Shown in pieces: positions 56,262 through 64,000 of a DNA stretch of 64,000 nucleotides; positions within the stretch are counted from its first letter, which is position 1; the number at the start of each line of letters is the position of its first letter. The DNA lies in assembly GCF_001475935.1 (NCBI RefSeq), contig NZ_LDQA01000016.1, forward strand, positions 21,698 through 85,697, written 5' to 3'. Under the pieces are notes generated by a model. It saw only the letters and a program-made list of their open reading frames with translations. It did no database searches and was not told where the DNA came from. The DNA comes from Aureimonas ureilytica. Lineage in GTDB: Bacteria; Pseudomonadota; Alphaproteobacteria; Rhizobiales; Rhizobiaceae. The position numbers were made by a program, and so were the translations under genes.

Positions 56262-56618
56262 CGTGCGCCGCGCCTCGATACTCGTTACATTGGGCTCGAT
56301 GCATCAGGCCGACCATGCAATGCATGTCCCGACGCCGTTGGCTTCGAACCTCGCCACCCTGCCGCCCGCGAATCCACGCAAACGAAGGGCATATCCCTAA
56401 CGTCTAAGGTAAATACGGGAGCGTCGGAAGGAAACTGCAAAATCGGGAGAAGGCGACAAGTTTAAACATTTGGTTAACGTTCCGCCCGTCCCTGTTGCCG
56501 TCTCGCGTCTTCGTCAGCATTCGGAATAACCCATTTCGCCGCTCGAAGGGCGACAATGACGAAGCGGACCTCACCTCACCATTCAAAACTTCCGTAGAAT
56601 TTAACTTTCCCCTGCTTT
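56262..56618. other. Divergent intergenic region upstream of GPR, with CtrA-like box
   Basis: 357 bp between the GPR and Hpt genes. At 56463-56478 the DNA reads TAAA, seven bases, TTAAC, one mismatch from the CtrA consensus TTAA-N7-TTAAC of alphaproteobacterial cell-cycle genes. I found no clear sigma-70 promoter. The site is about 200 bp from the GPR start and 140 bp from the Hpt gene. Regulatory role inferred. Confidence 0.3.
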
Positions 56619-56996
56619 TTGGATGGGCCTCGGACCAACACGGATCGTCGGTGGACTGTGCCAGCATCCCCTCAAGAACCGGCTATATTTACTTTCTCAG
56701 CCTTGCTGCACTGCTGCGACGGCGATGAGGTCCTGGCTCGCGACGTCGCCGCGCTGATGTGCATCGAGATCGATCGGGCACGTCGGACCTTGGAGGACGC
56801 GGATTGCGACGCCCGGCAGCGATGCGCGCACGCGATCAAAGGCGCTGCGCTGAACTGCGGTGCCATCAGTCTCGCCTGCAAGGCGGCTCGTCTGGAGGAG
56901 GTGCCGCACGATCGCGTCCGGATTCGTGAGATGATGGAGGAACTCGCGCTCGTCGATCGTGAGCTGCGGGTTCTGGAGGGCGGCGTTGAATCGTGA
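56619..56996 (+). CDS. Single-domain Hpt (histidine phosphotransfer) protein
   Basis: A 125-residue, mostly helical protein with the Hpt signature [13 protein letters not shown], in which H71 would be the phosphoacceptor (HxxKG). The remainder fits a four-helix bundle. The first 13 residues may be non-coding, with GTG 56658 as an alternative start. No histidine kinase or receiver gene adjoins it, so its partners are elsewhere. It ends 37 bp before the ferredoxin gene. Hpt proteins relay phosphate between hybrid kinases and response regulators. Confidence 0.7.
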   Translation: MDGPRTNTDRRWTVPASPQEPAIFTFSALLHCCDGDEVLARDVAALMCIEIDRARRTLEDADCDARQRCAHAIKGAALNCGAISLACKAARLEEVPHDRVRIREMMEELALVDRELRVLEGGVES

Positions 56997-57033
56997 GGTT
57001 GACCTCATCCACGCCTCGGTCTACCCGACAGGC

Positions 57034-57354
57034 ATGACCGCCATCGTCTTCATCGCCCATGACGGCACGCGCTATGACATCGACGCTCCCAATGGGTCGA
57101 GCGTGATGGAAAATGCCGTGCGTAACGATATTCCCGGCATCGATGCCGATTGCGGCGGGGCCTGTGCCTGCGCGACTTGCCACGTCTATGTGGACGAAGC
57201 TTATGTGGCGCGACTTCCCGAGATGCAGGCCATGGAAGAAGACATGCTGGACTTCGCCGTGGATGTTCGAGCGAACTCGCGGCTGTCCTGCCAAATCCGT
57301 ATCCATCCCGAACTGGATGGGCTGACGGTGCGTGTGCCCGAGCGCCAGCCCTGA
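57034..57354 (+). CDS. [2Fe-2S] ferredoxin, adrenodoxin type
   Basis: A 106-residue electron carrier. Cluster ligands are visible as C-x5-C-x2-C in [11 protein letters not shown] (near residues 39-48) and a fourth cysteine in LSCQI near residue 87. The acidic helix [12 protein letters not shown] between them is the partner-docking surface typical for ferredoxins serving cytochromes P450 or Fe-S assembly. ATG 57034 is weakly preceded by a ribosome site but begins the domain exactly. Convergent with the DUF922 gene, 6 bp apart. Confidence 0.92.
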   Translation: MTAIVFIAHDGTRYDIDAPNGSSVMENAVRNDIPGIDADCGGACACATCHVYVDEAYVARLPEMQAMEEDMLDFAVDVRANSRLSCQIRIHPELDGLTVRVPERQP

Positions 57355-57360
57355 GGCGCC

Positions 57361-57966
57361 CTATCTCGACGCGACCCGATGAAGCTGTTGGTTGATCTTG
57401 CGCTCCAGTCTCGCGTCGATACGCTTGGACTCAGCGGCATCGAAAGCGAGTTGCTCGTCGTCGTGCTGCTTGAGAAGCGTTCGGGTTTCTGAATTGACGA
57501 GAGCCTCCATGCGGGCGCAACTGGGCTGCGGTTTGAGCGAGCGGATCGTGGCCTCCATCCGCTTCAGCCAGGATTTGGCGATGCGCGAGTGCTCCGCCTC
57601 ATGAGTGGCGATGTCGCCGCGCAGGATTTTCCAGAGGATCTGCGTCTCTCTCGAGCCGTTCTTCGGCCCGCTCCAGCGCGGCAGGGTCGTGTGCAGGTCG
57701 AGGCGAACCTCGGCGTGGGCTATGCCGCAGCCCCCGGTCGTCGGCTTGTAGGTGGCATTGGCTTTGAAGGCCACGTCCGTCGAGCCCGCGTGGCGCTCGC
57801 CTTGGCCGAGGTCCGGGCCTTTCATGCCGAGTTCGCGATACAGATCATCGAAGCTTTTGCCTCGAACCATGAAGAAGGTCGTCCGCTCCCGAATCTCCCC
57901 CGATATGGCATGAGTGGCCGGCAGGATGGCGCCGACGGTCAGGCACAGGGCGAGAATTCGTTTCAT
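57361..57966 (-). CDS. Exported DUF922 protein, putative zinc protease
   Basis: A 201-residue protein with a signal peptide (MKRILALCLTVGAILPATHA). It contains the DUF922 pattern: a conserved central strand region and the metal motif HEAEHSRIA (HExxH) near residue 121. The family is predicted, not proven, to be secreted metalloproteases. The C-terminal 60 residues are charged and helical. No neighbour suggests a substrate. Confidence 0.75.
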   Translation of the reverse strand: MKRILALCLTVGAILPATHAISGEIRERTTFFMVRGKSFDDLYRELGMKGPDLGQGERHAGSTDVAFKANATYKPTTGGCGIAHAEVRLDLHTTLPRWSGPKNGSRETQILWKILRGDIATHEAEHSRIAKSWLKRMEATIRSLKPQPSCARMEALVNSETRTLLKQHDDEQLAFDAAESKRIDARLERKINQQLHRVASR

Positions 57967-58092
57967 GCGTCGCTCCCACAGGCTTGAAACATTCCACCCC
58001 TACGCTAACCGATCGTTGACGCGGCACAAGCCATTTGTGTGAGGAATTTTCGCTTTGTTTTCTCTGCTGGTTTCCCTTCGGTCTCTCGTCTG

Positions 58093-58953
58093 ATGCCCGC
58101 GGAAAACGTCCGGTCGCGCGTCTGGAACCTTGCTCACGGCCGAAGCCTGGAGCTCGGATCGCAATCCGTGCTTATGGGAATCCTCAATGTGACGCCTGAC
58201 AGCTTTTCCGACGGAGGTGCCTATCGCGGCGACGTGTCGCGGGCTGTGGATGCGGCTTTGAGAATGATCGAGGAAGGGGCGGCGATCATAGATGTCGGAG
58301 GAGAGTCGACCCGTCCCGGCGCCGAGCCGGTGGAAGCGGAAGAAGAGCGCCGCCGTGTTCTGCCTGTCATCGAAGCCTTGGCGTCACGGTCGGATTGCCT
58401 GATCTCGATCGACACCTATCGCAGCGAAACGGCCCGGGCCGCCGTCCAAACCGGGGCCCATATCGTCAACGACGTTTGGGGCGCTCAGCGCGATCCCGCC
58501 ATTGCGGAAGTCGCGGCGACGACCGGGGCAGGGCTGTGCCTGATGCACACGGGGCGCGAGCGCGTTCGCGGGTCCGATGCGATCGCGGATCAATTCCAAT
58601 TTCTGGAAACGTCGCTGCGAATTGCCGCAGATGCCGGCGTCTCGACCGCGCAGATCGTGCTCGATCCCGGTTTCGGGTTTGGCAAAGATGCCGCGGAGAA
58701 TATAAATCTGATGATGCGGCTCGATGAGCTGAAAGCTTTCGGATACCCGCTTCTGGTCGGCACGTCCCGTAAGCGTTTCGTGCGCTCGACCTTGGGTCAT
58801 GGAGAAGCGGACGCGGATGTCGCAACGGCTGCGACCAGCGTTCTCCTGCGAGAGCGGGGCGCAGCCATCTTCCGCGTTCACCGGATCGGTCCGAACCGGG
58901 ATGCATTGGCTATGGTGGACGCAGGGCTTCACGCGATGGCGATGGCCAAATGA
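58093..58953 (+). CDS. folP: Dihydropteroate synthase
   Basis: A 286-residue enzyme condensing p-aminobenzoate with dihydropterin diphosphate; the target of sulfonamides. Signatures: GILNVTPDSFSDGG near residue 30, DVGGESTRPGAEPV near 74, NDVWGAQ, DPGFGFGK and the terminal pterin-binding RVHRIG (the usual R-x-H). GTG 58039 would add 18 residues without resemblance, so ATG 58093 is preferred. It overlaps folK by 4 bp (ATGA). The aldolase gene folB, usually between folP and folK in Rhizobiales, is absent. Confidence 0.94.
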   Translation: MPAENVRSRVWNLAHGRSLELGSQSVLMGILNVTPDSFSDGGAYRGDVSRAVDAALRMIEEGAAIIDVGGESTRPGAEPVEAEEERRRVLPVIEALASRSDCLISIDTYRSETARAAVQTGAHIVNDVWGAQRDPAIAEVAATTGAGLCLMHTGRERVRGSDAIADQFQFLETSLRIAADAGVSTAQIVLDPGFGFGKDAAENINLMMRLDELKAFGYPLLVGTSRKRFVRSTLGHGEADADVATAATSVLLRERGAAIFRVHRIGPNRDALAMVDAGLHAMAMAK

Positions 58954-59471
58954 TGAGGTCTGTCTGGATCGGTCTGGGTGGAAATCTCGGTGATCCACAG
59001 CGCCAGATGGGAGAAGCCCTTCGGGCCTTGGATACGCGAGGCGACGTCTCTGTCGTCGCCGTCTCGTCACTCTATCGCACGCCCCCTTGGGGGCTGACAG
59101 AGCAGCCGGATTTCCTGAACTGCTGCGCGGGGCTCGAAACGAACCTGCCGCCCGATGCCGTATTGCGCATCTGCCTCGACGTCGAGCGCCAGCTTCATCG
59201 CGAGCGCGGTGTGCGTTGGGGTCCGCGCACGATCGACATCGATCTGCTGGATTATGACGGGTTGGTGACCGAGACCGAGGAACTCGTTCTCCCGCATCCT
59301 CGAATGACGGAGCGCGCCTTCGTTCTCGTCCCGCTGGCCGAGATCGCCCCCGAACTCGAGATAGCAGGTCGGTCGGCCGCCGCCTGGAGGGACGCAGTTG
59401 AGCGCGGCGATATTCTCCAGTTGCAAACTGATCCGGATTGGTGGCGAACCGAACGGTCGATCGGCGATTAG
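58950..59471 (+). CDS. folK: 6-hydroxymethyl-7,8-dihydropterin pyrophosphokinase
   Basis: A 173-residue kinase that makes the dihydropterin diphosphate used by FolP. Seen: LGGNLGDP near residue 9, SSLYRTPPWG, QPDFLNC and the catalytic block RGVRWGPRTIDIDLL with the two metal-binding aspartates. Translationally coupled to folP through ATGA. Its stop overlaps by 2 bp the stop of the convergent exported-protein gene. Confidence 0.94.
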   Translation: MMRSVWIGLGGNLGDPQRQMGEALRALDTRGDVSVVAVSSLYRTPPWGLTEQPDFLNCCAGLETNLPPDAVLRICLDVERQLHRERGVRWGPRTIDIDLLDYDGLVTETEELVLPHPRMTERAFVLVPLAEIAPELEIAGRSAAAWRDAVERGDILQLQTDPDWWRTERSIGD

Positions 59472-59995
59472 TCGATCGACGCGCGCTTGACGGTTTCGTC
59501 GCGCTTCAGATGCATTCCGATCACCGGCACCAGCTCATTGGCGACCTGCACGGAGATCGTGACGTTCAGCTTGTCCTTACCGTCGATGCGCGCCACCATC
59601 GCGCCCTTCAACTGCTTGCGGTCAAGGCCAACCGTGATCTTGTCGCCCGCCACGTCTCCCGACACGATGTCGAGGCCCTTGCCGGCGGAGCCGTCGAGGA
59701 AGGAGCCCTTGTAGGAGGAGCCGCCCTTGATGAAGGTCGCCGACATGGGTTGTGAGAACATGCCAACGCGGCATGAGCCATCCAGCGACATGCCGACATC
59801 CTTCATCGGCTTGGCACCGGTCAGATCGCAGACGAACTTCGTGCCTTTATACTTGCCGGCGACGATCTCGCCCGGGCCGCTCCAGCGGCCGAAGACGTTC
59901 TGAAAAAAGGCCTCGTCCTTGTCCGCGGCCGAAACGGGCGCGGATGCGCCGGACAGAACCAGAAGAGCGAGGCTGGCAGCGAAGGGGCGAACCAT
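59468..59995 (-). CDS. Exported protein of unknown function
   Basis: A 175-residue protein I do not assign to a named family. It has a signal peptide (MVRPFAASLALLVLSGASAP, cleavage near SAADK). The mature part is rich in beta-strand-like, Gly/Lys/Asp-containing sequence with two cysteines (VCDLTG, GSCRVG), possibly one disulfide. ATG 59995 was chosen because it begins the signal peptide; ATG 60046 would add 17 polar residues in front. It stands alone, convergent with folK. Confidence 0.7.
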   Translation of the reverse strand: MVRPFAASLALLVLSGASAPVSAADKDEAFFQNVFGRWSGPGEIVAGKYKGTKFVCDLTGAKPMKDVGMSLDGSCRVGMFSQPMSATFIKGGSSYKGSFLDGSAGKGLDIVSGDVAGDKITVGLDRKQLKGAMVARIDGKDKLNVTISVQVANELVPVIGMHLKRDETVKRASID

Positions 59996-60107
59996 GGAAG
60001 ACCTTCCGGAGTGTTCGGGAAGCGGATCGATACCCCCTTTTATCACGCCGGAGGGTTAATCAAACCTTTCGCCAAACCGTCCAAACGCTCACTGTTGCCG
60101 GAATACC

Positions 60108-61163
60108 TCAGCGCGACGTTTCGCCCGACCCCGGTGTAAGGTCGCGCAAGAAGTCTCCGATCTTCGGCCTTTGAACCGAGAGGAAGGGAAGCGGGCGGCA
60201 CAGGTCCATCGCGGCCAGACCCACCCGCGCCGTCAGCAATCCGTTGACGACGCCTTCGCCGAGCTTCGAGGAAAGACGCGCGGCGAGCCCGTGGCCGACG
60301 ACCTGCTGGACCAGACTGTCCCCCACCGCAATGGAGCCCGTCACCGCGAGATGAGCCAGCACATCCCGCGTCAGACGGACAAGACCGATCGTGCCGGGGC
60401 GCGCGCCATAGAGTTCGGACACCATACGAATGACACGCAGCGTCTCGAACAGGACGAAGGCGAGATCGACGACGGCACGGGGGCTGACGGCGGTGACGAC
60501 CGACACCCGCTTGGACGACGCCAGAACCAGCGCTCGCGCTTTCGCATCTAGAGGCAGAAGCAATTCGCGTTCAGCCAGGCCGATGAGATCCCGTCCGTCG
60601 ATAATATCGTCGGCCGTATCCTTCAGGCGCGCTCGGCCGCCGGCGGTTTCCGGGCGGCTCGATAGGATGGAGACAAGCCGCGAAACGACAGAGCGGGCCT
60701 TCCGTTCGTCATCCGTGCGATACGCCTCCAGACCCTCGCGACGTTCCTTCTCGACGGTGTTGAGGCGAAGGAGACCGCGCACTTCACGCCCGATCACGCC
60801 CAGCAGCCCGAACAGGGCTACCGCACTCAGTCCGAGAGCCAGCCAGCCCAGCCAATCGGCCCGCGCGAAAAGATCGCGGATGAAAGCGTCGAGAGCCAAG
60901 CCGAAGGCGAGAGAGACGATCGCGCTCAACGCACCGAGGAAGATATTGCCAAAGGAAAAGCCGCGGCGCCGTCTCGCTGTTGCGGACGCCGCGTCCAGAG
61001 CCTTGGCCGCTTCCATTTCCAAGGCTTCATCGGGCTCGATCGTGATCCGCTGAAGATCGGCGATCGCTCGCGGCGCGCGTGACGGCTCCTCGCGCGGTGG
61101 AGCCAGCGTCGAAGCTGGATCGATGCGGAAAGCTGCGGGGCGTCGGGGCGTGTCCTCGCTCAT
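60108..61163 (-). CDS. YcjF-family membrane protein (DUF697)
   Basis: A 351-residue protein. Residues 1-65 are polar and proline-rich; two membrane helices follow (about 75-95 and 104-125). The C-terminal two thirds belong to the YcjF/TIGR01620 family, with ASSKRVSVVTAVSPRAVVDL and GVVNGLLTARVGLAAMDLCRP. Its start overlaps the ycjX stop by 4 bp (ATGA), the usual coupling of these partners. The family is linked to stress and envelope; the biochemical role is unknown. Confidence 0.88.
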   Translation of the reverse strand: MSEDTPRRPAAFRIDPASTLAPPREEPSRAPRAIADLQRITIEPDEALEMEAAKALDAASATARRRRGFSFGNIFLGALSAIVSLAFGLALDAFIRDLFARADWLGWLALGLSAVALFGLLGVIGREVRGLLRLNTVEKERREGLEAYRTDDERKARSVVSRLVSILSSRPETAGGRARLKDTADDIIDGRDLIGLAERELLLPLDAKARALVLASSKRVSVVTAVSPRAVVDLAFVLFETLRVIRMVSELYGARPGTIGLVRLTRDVLAHLAVTGSIAVGDSLVQQVVGHGLAARLSSKLGEGVVNGLLTARVGLAAMDLCRPLPFLSVQRPKIGDFLRDLTPGSGETSR

Positions 61164-62617
61164 GCGAGACGATCTCCGATCAGGAACTGAAGGGCCCGGT
61201 CAAGCCGGATATGGGGCAGAGAGAGAAGCAAGCCGTCCTCCGTCCGCTCCAGCCGCGGCGGGCGGAAGCGAACGAAGCTCACGGGTGGCTGGCGGTTCGC
61301 TGCGGGTTGGCTGTCCCGCAACAACCGGCCGGGATCGTCTGGCAGATCTCCGGGGAAAATCGCCGTCTCGGTGTCTCCGTCGAAGCGCTCGCCGCCGATT
61401 TCCTCGCCGTGGATGGGCGTGCCGACAATGACAGGAAGGGTTTCACCGCGATCGGATACGCTTGCCTCGCGCGTGGCACGAATCGCGGCCATGGCGATCA
61501 CGTCGGTCTGCGCGCCCGAAAAATTCGCGCGGGTCATCGCATCCTGCACCAACCGGCGAACGATGTTTTCCAGCTTCTGGTGATCGCCACGATGCAGATG
61601 ATCGGCCTTTGTCGCGGCCACCAGAATGCGGTCGATCCGCCGTGTCAGGAACGAGCCGAGCCAGCTCGATCGTCCGGGGCGGAAGCAGGAGAGAATGTCG
61701 GAGAGGGCGAGTTCCAGATCGCGCACGGCTTCCGGGCCGGCATTGATCGCTTGAAGCGCGTCGATCAGAAGGATCTGCCGGTCCAACCGCGCGAAATGCT
61801 CGCGAAAGAAGGGTTTGACGACCACCGTCTTGTAGGCCTCGTACCGCCGGGCATGAAGCGCGCCGAAGCTGCCCTTCTCGTATAGGGTTCCGGCTTCGAG
61901 AGGCAGCGGCGCGAAGGTCAGCGCTGGCGAGCCTTCGAGATCGCCGGGCATCAGGAACCGCCCCGGAGGAAGCGTCGAAAGTGCCGTGCGATCGGCGCGG
62001 CAGGCTCGCAGATAATCCGCGAAGGTCGAGGCAAGGCGAAGGCTTGTCGGCTCGTCGGCCGGAGCGTGCAGGTCGAGGCCCTCGACGAGGTCCAGAAACG
62101 GTCGGGCGATTGCCGCGCGCGAGGGCAGGCGGGCGCGTTCGAGCGACTCGCGCGAGAAGTCCTCGAAACTCTTGTCGATCAGCGGAAGGTCCAGCAGCCA
62201 TTCGCCGGGATAGTCCACGATATCGACCGAAAGCTTGCCCGCGGAGAAGAAGCGTGACCAACCGGACGCCGACTCGAATTCGATCGTCAACCGAAGCTCC
62301 GAGATGGCCCTTGTCGATTGCGGCCAGAGGCGGTCGGTCAGGACCGCGCGCAGATGCTCCTCGTACTGGAAGCGGGGAACAGCGTCGTCTGGCTGCTCCT
62401 CCAGAAAGGCGCGACGAATTCGTCCGCTCGCCTGCGCTTCGAAAAGCGGGAGGCGTCCCCCGTGAACGAGGTTGTGGACGAGGGAGGTGATGAAGACTGT
62501 CTTGCCCGCCCGAGACAGGCCGGCAACCCCAAGCCGCAGGTTGGGATGAAACAGACCCGCCCCGCGATCGGTCAGGTTGTCGAAAACGATTCGCGCTTCG
62601 TCGGCAAGGGAGGTCAT
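61160..62617 (-). CDS. YcjX-family P-loop NTPase
   Basis: A 485-residue, dynamin-like predicted GTPase. Walker A is GLSRAGKTVF near residue 35; Walker B/switch region VDIVDYPGEWLLDLP near 135; a guanine-type motif ATKADHLH near 340. It precedes YcjF and overlaps it by 4 bp. YcjX proteins are suspected membrane-remodelling or stress GTPases. ATG 62617 begins TSLADEARIVF; the frame extends 69 bp upstream without a better site. Confidence 0.9.
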   Translation of the reverse strand: MTSLADEARIVFDNLTDRGAGLFHPNLRLGVAGLSRAGKTVFITSLVHNLVHGGRLPLFEAQASGRIRRAFLEEQPDDAVPRFQYEEHLRAVLTDRLWPQSTRAISELRLTIEFESASGWSRFFSAGKLSVDIVDYPGEWLLDLPLIDKSFEDFSRESLERARLPSRAAIARPFLDLVEGLDLHAPADEPTSLRLASTFADYLRACRADRTALSTLPPGRFLMPGDLEGSPALTFAPLPLEAGTLYEKGSFGALHARRYEAYKTVVVKPFFREHFARLDRQILLIDALQAINAGPEAVRDLELALSDILSCFRPGRSSWLGSFLTRRIDRILVAATKADHLHRGDHQKLENIVRRLVQDAMTRANFSGAQTDVIAMAAIRATREASVSDRGETLPVIVGTPIHGEEIGGERFDGDTETAIFPGDLPDDPGRLLRDSQPAANRQPPVSFVRFRPPRLERTEDGLLLSLPHIRLDRALQFLIGDRLA

Positions 62618-62915
62618 GAAAGCGGCGGGAGCCTCGATGTCGGTTGAGCGTCCATATAAGGATGCACAACCGGTTCGAAAGCCCATCGATCCGCTACCGT
62701 TCCAGTCTCGAGCGATTCGCCTTGAACGGTCGATACGCCCTCGTGTTTTGCACTGCGAAGCCGTTCGTAAACCCTTGAGTGTGGTTGGATCGGGTGGGTA
62801 TCAAGACGATCCGACGCTTCCCGCGCCGCTCAATACGTGTTGTCGGGATCAAAACTCGTTATCTGACGCAAGCTTAGGCGCGACCAACGCGTTACCTCAT
62901 CGGTGCGCGAGACGC
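62618..62915. other. Divergent intergenic region, ycjX / dksA
   Basis: About 300 bp upstream of both ycjX and dksA. Apart from the dksA promoter just beyond its end, I see no repeat, RNA gene or coding frame that can be supported. Confidence 0.4.
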
Positions 62916-62944
62916 TTGTTCGGTGCCGACGGCATGGTTATAAG
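62916..62944 (+). promoter_or_regulatory. Candidate dksA promoter
   Basis: TTGTTC (62916-62921) and TATAAG (62939-62944) are separated by 17 bp. Transcription would begin near 62951, giving a leader of about 20 nt with GGAGGT (62961-62966) before ATG 62972. Confidence 0.45.
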
Positions 62945-62971
62945 CGCCCCAACTTGGCTTGGAGGTGGCAT

Positions 62972-63388
62972 ATGAGCGAAACCTTACCCATTGGAACTGG
63001 CGTTCCTGAGGACGGGCCGTTCATGAACGACCGGCAGAAGGAATATTTCCGCCGTAAGCTCCTGGCTTGGAAGAATGACATTCTCCGCGAAGCCAAGGAG
63101 ACTCTGGACGCCTTGGCGACGGAAAACGCCAATCAGGCCGACGCGGCGGACCGGGCGTCGTCGGAGACCGATCGCTCGATCGAGCTTCGGGCTCGTGATC
63201 GCCAGAGAAAGCTGATTTCCAAAATCGACGCCGCGCTGGAGCGGATCGAAGATGGAACCTATGGTTACTGTGAAGAAACGGGTGAGCCGATCAGTCTGAA
63301 ACGGCTGGACGCGCGCCCTATCGCGACCATGACGCTAGAAGCACAGGAACGACACGAACGCCGCGAGAAGGTTTATCGCGACGAATGA
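62972..63388 (+). CDS. dksA: RNA polymerase-binding transcription factor DksA, one-cysteine type
   Basis: A 138-residue regulator that enters the RNA polymerase secondary channel and works with ppGpp. The coiled coil keeps the tip motif D57-x-x-D60-x-A62. The zinc finger is degenerate: C100 remains, while T103, T121 and A124 replace the other three cysteines of E. coli DksA. Alphaproteobacterial one-cysteine DksA (for example in Rhodobacter) is known to be functional. ATG 62972 has a strong GGAGGT. Confidence 0.93.
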   Translation: MSETLPIGTGVPEDGPFMNDRQKEYFRRKLLAWKNDILREAKETLDALATENANQADAADRASSETDRSIELRARDRQRKLISKIDAALERIEDGTYGYCEETGEPISLKRLDARPIATMTLEAQERHERREKVYRDE

Positions 63389-63442
63389 CGAGGCTACGCT
63401 GCGCAAACGATCGCAGCTGCACTCGAACGGGATAGCCACAAC

Positions 63443-63479
63443 AAAAAAAGCGGGCTGCTGAATGCGGCCCGCTTTTTTT
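63443..63479. terminator. Bidirectional intrinsic terminator
   Basis: AAAAAAAGCGGGC (63443-63455) pairs with GCCCGCTTTTTTT (63467-63479). The stem extends further through CAAC/GTTG. A-tract and T-tract on both sides make it functional in both directions, ending dksA and the convergent gene at 63533. Confidence 0.93.
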
Positions 63480-63532
63480 GTTGTTCGATGGAGAAAAGGA
63501 CTGGGATTTGACTCCACAGTCCCGCTTGCTTG

Positions 63533-64000
63533 TCAGCGCCGATCCGGCGAGACGTCTAAGCTAAAGTCGTGGAGCAGCCGCTCCATCTCTTCTTCGAGCG
63601 TTAGATTGCGTTCCGCCTTTGGCGCATCGGCGATCGTTGGGCTTGTCGCAGGGCTTTCCGGCGGCTTGGGAGCCATCGGGGGCGCTTCGGGTGGTTTCGC
63701 CTGCGCCAGGGCGTCGATGACGGGAGCGGCCGTAGGAGCTGGCCGAGGCTCCATCGTCGGTGGTGACGCCGGGGCCATGCTCGGCGGCAAGGGCGTCGTG
63801 CGACGGGATTGGATCGTCGAAGCGAAGCTTCGAACCGTCAATGGCGCTGGGCCTTCGGCTAATGGCGCTTCCGTTCCCCTTGGCTCCATCGGCTCGGCGT
63901 TCTGCCTCATCCGATCCGACGGGTCGCGCGCAGGCGGACTCGACGAAGGCTCGATCGCGAGCGGCGAGGTCGGCGTCAGGGTGGGCTCGGTGCGAACAGG
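63533..64000 (-). CDS. C-terminal part of a proline/alanine-rich protein (possibly FliO-like)
   Basis: The frame is open to the window edge, so only the last 155 residues are visible. They are low-complexity, rich in Pro, Ala, Ser and Thr, ending in a short amphipathic helix (LTLEEEMERLLHDF). The internal ATG at 63908-63910 is not a likely start because the same composition continues upstream. Such tails follow the membrane domain of FliO flagellar proteins in Rhizobiales, and the terminal EEEMERLL helix is reminiscent of them, but the diagnostic part lies outside the window. The product remains unproven. Confidence 0.5.
   Translation of the reverse strand, partial: PVRTEPTLTPTSPLAIEPSSSPPARDPSDRMRQNAEPMEPRGTEAPLAEGPAPLTVRSFASTIQSRRTTPLPPSMAPASPPTMEPRPAPTAAPVIDALAQAKPPEAPPMAPKPPESPATSPTIADAPKAERNLTLEEEMERLLHDFSLDVSPDRR

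Overview
The window is a GC-rich, gene-dense stretch of an alphaproteobacterial chromosome, most likely Hyphomicrobiales (Rhizobiales). The main evidence is a 2371-residue homologue of the polar-growth protein GPR/RgsE, a DksA with only one of the four zinc cysteines, a STAS-MlaE/MlaF/MlaD/lipoprotein operon, a class II DAHP synthase and rhizobial-style polyol and urea transport operons. I cannot name the genus. There is no phage, insertion sequence or CRISPR array; almost everything is chromosomal housekeeping or catabolic operons.

Layout: 1-681 is the 3' end of a cysA-like sulfate ABC ATPase. 693-5007 (minus) encodes a NarL-type response regulator and a very unusual sensor in which a complete NCS1 (purine/cytosine/allantoin-type) permease is fused to a cysteine cluster, a histidine kinase and a receiver. 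Divergent from it, 5166-10938 is the urea ABC transporter operon urtABCDE; a perfect palindrome (5074-5089) lies between the two. 10942-17140 holds acetoacetyl-CoA synthetase, a two-domain glycosyltransferase fusion and a phospholipase D-type enzyme; 17141-19441 is a large MscS-type channel.

19454-29425 is a polyol locus: LacI regulator, zinc alcohol dehydrogenase, SmoS-like polyol dehydrogenase and SmoKGFE ABC transporter on the minus strand, and a divergent PfkB sugar kinase plus KbaZ/GatZ-like protein. Together they fit oxidation of galactitol, altritol or sorbitol to a ketose, phosphorylation, and (for tagatose 6-phosphate) C4 epimerisation to fructose 6-phosphate.

29675-43335 contains tRNA-Val(CAC), gph, rpiA, a DUF2059 protein, a glutathione pair (gor and a gamma-glutamylcyclotransferase), DAHP synthase, DedA, gltX, the malic enzyme maeB, an LpxH-like phosphoesterase and an MFS transporter, followed by a dipeptide epimerase. 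44400-48749 is the lipid-transport operon mlaE(STAS)-mlaF-mlaD-lipoprotein. 49146-56261 is the giant coiled-coil GPR gene. 56619-64000 carries an Hpt protein, a [2Fe-2S] ferredoxin, a DUF922 putative protease, folP-folK, an exported protein, ycjX-ycjF, dksA and the 3' end of a proline-rich protein cut by the window edge.

The most novel-looking system is the transporter-kinase chimera with its regulator, palindromic candidate operator and the divergent urea transporter: it reads as a self-contained sense-and-import module for urea or a ureide/nucleobase precursor.
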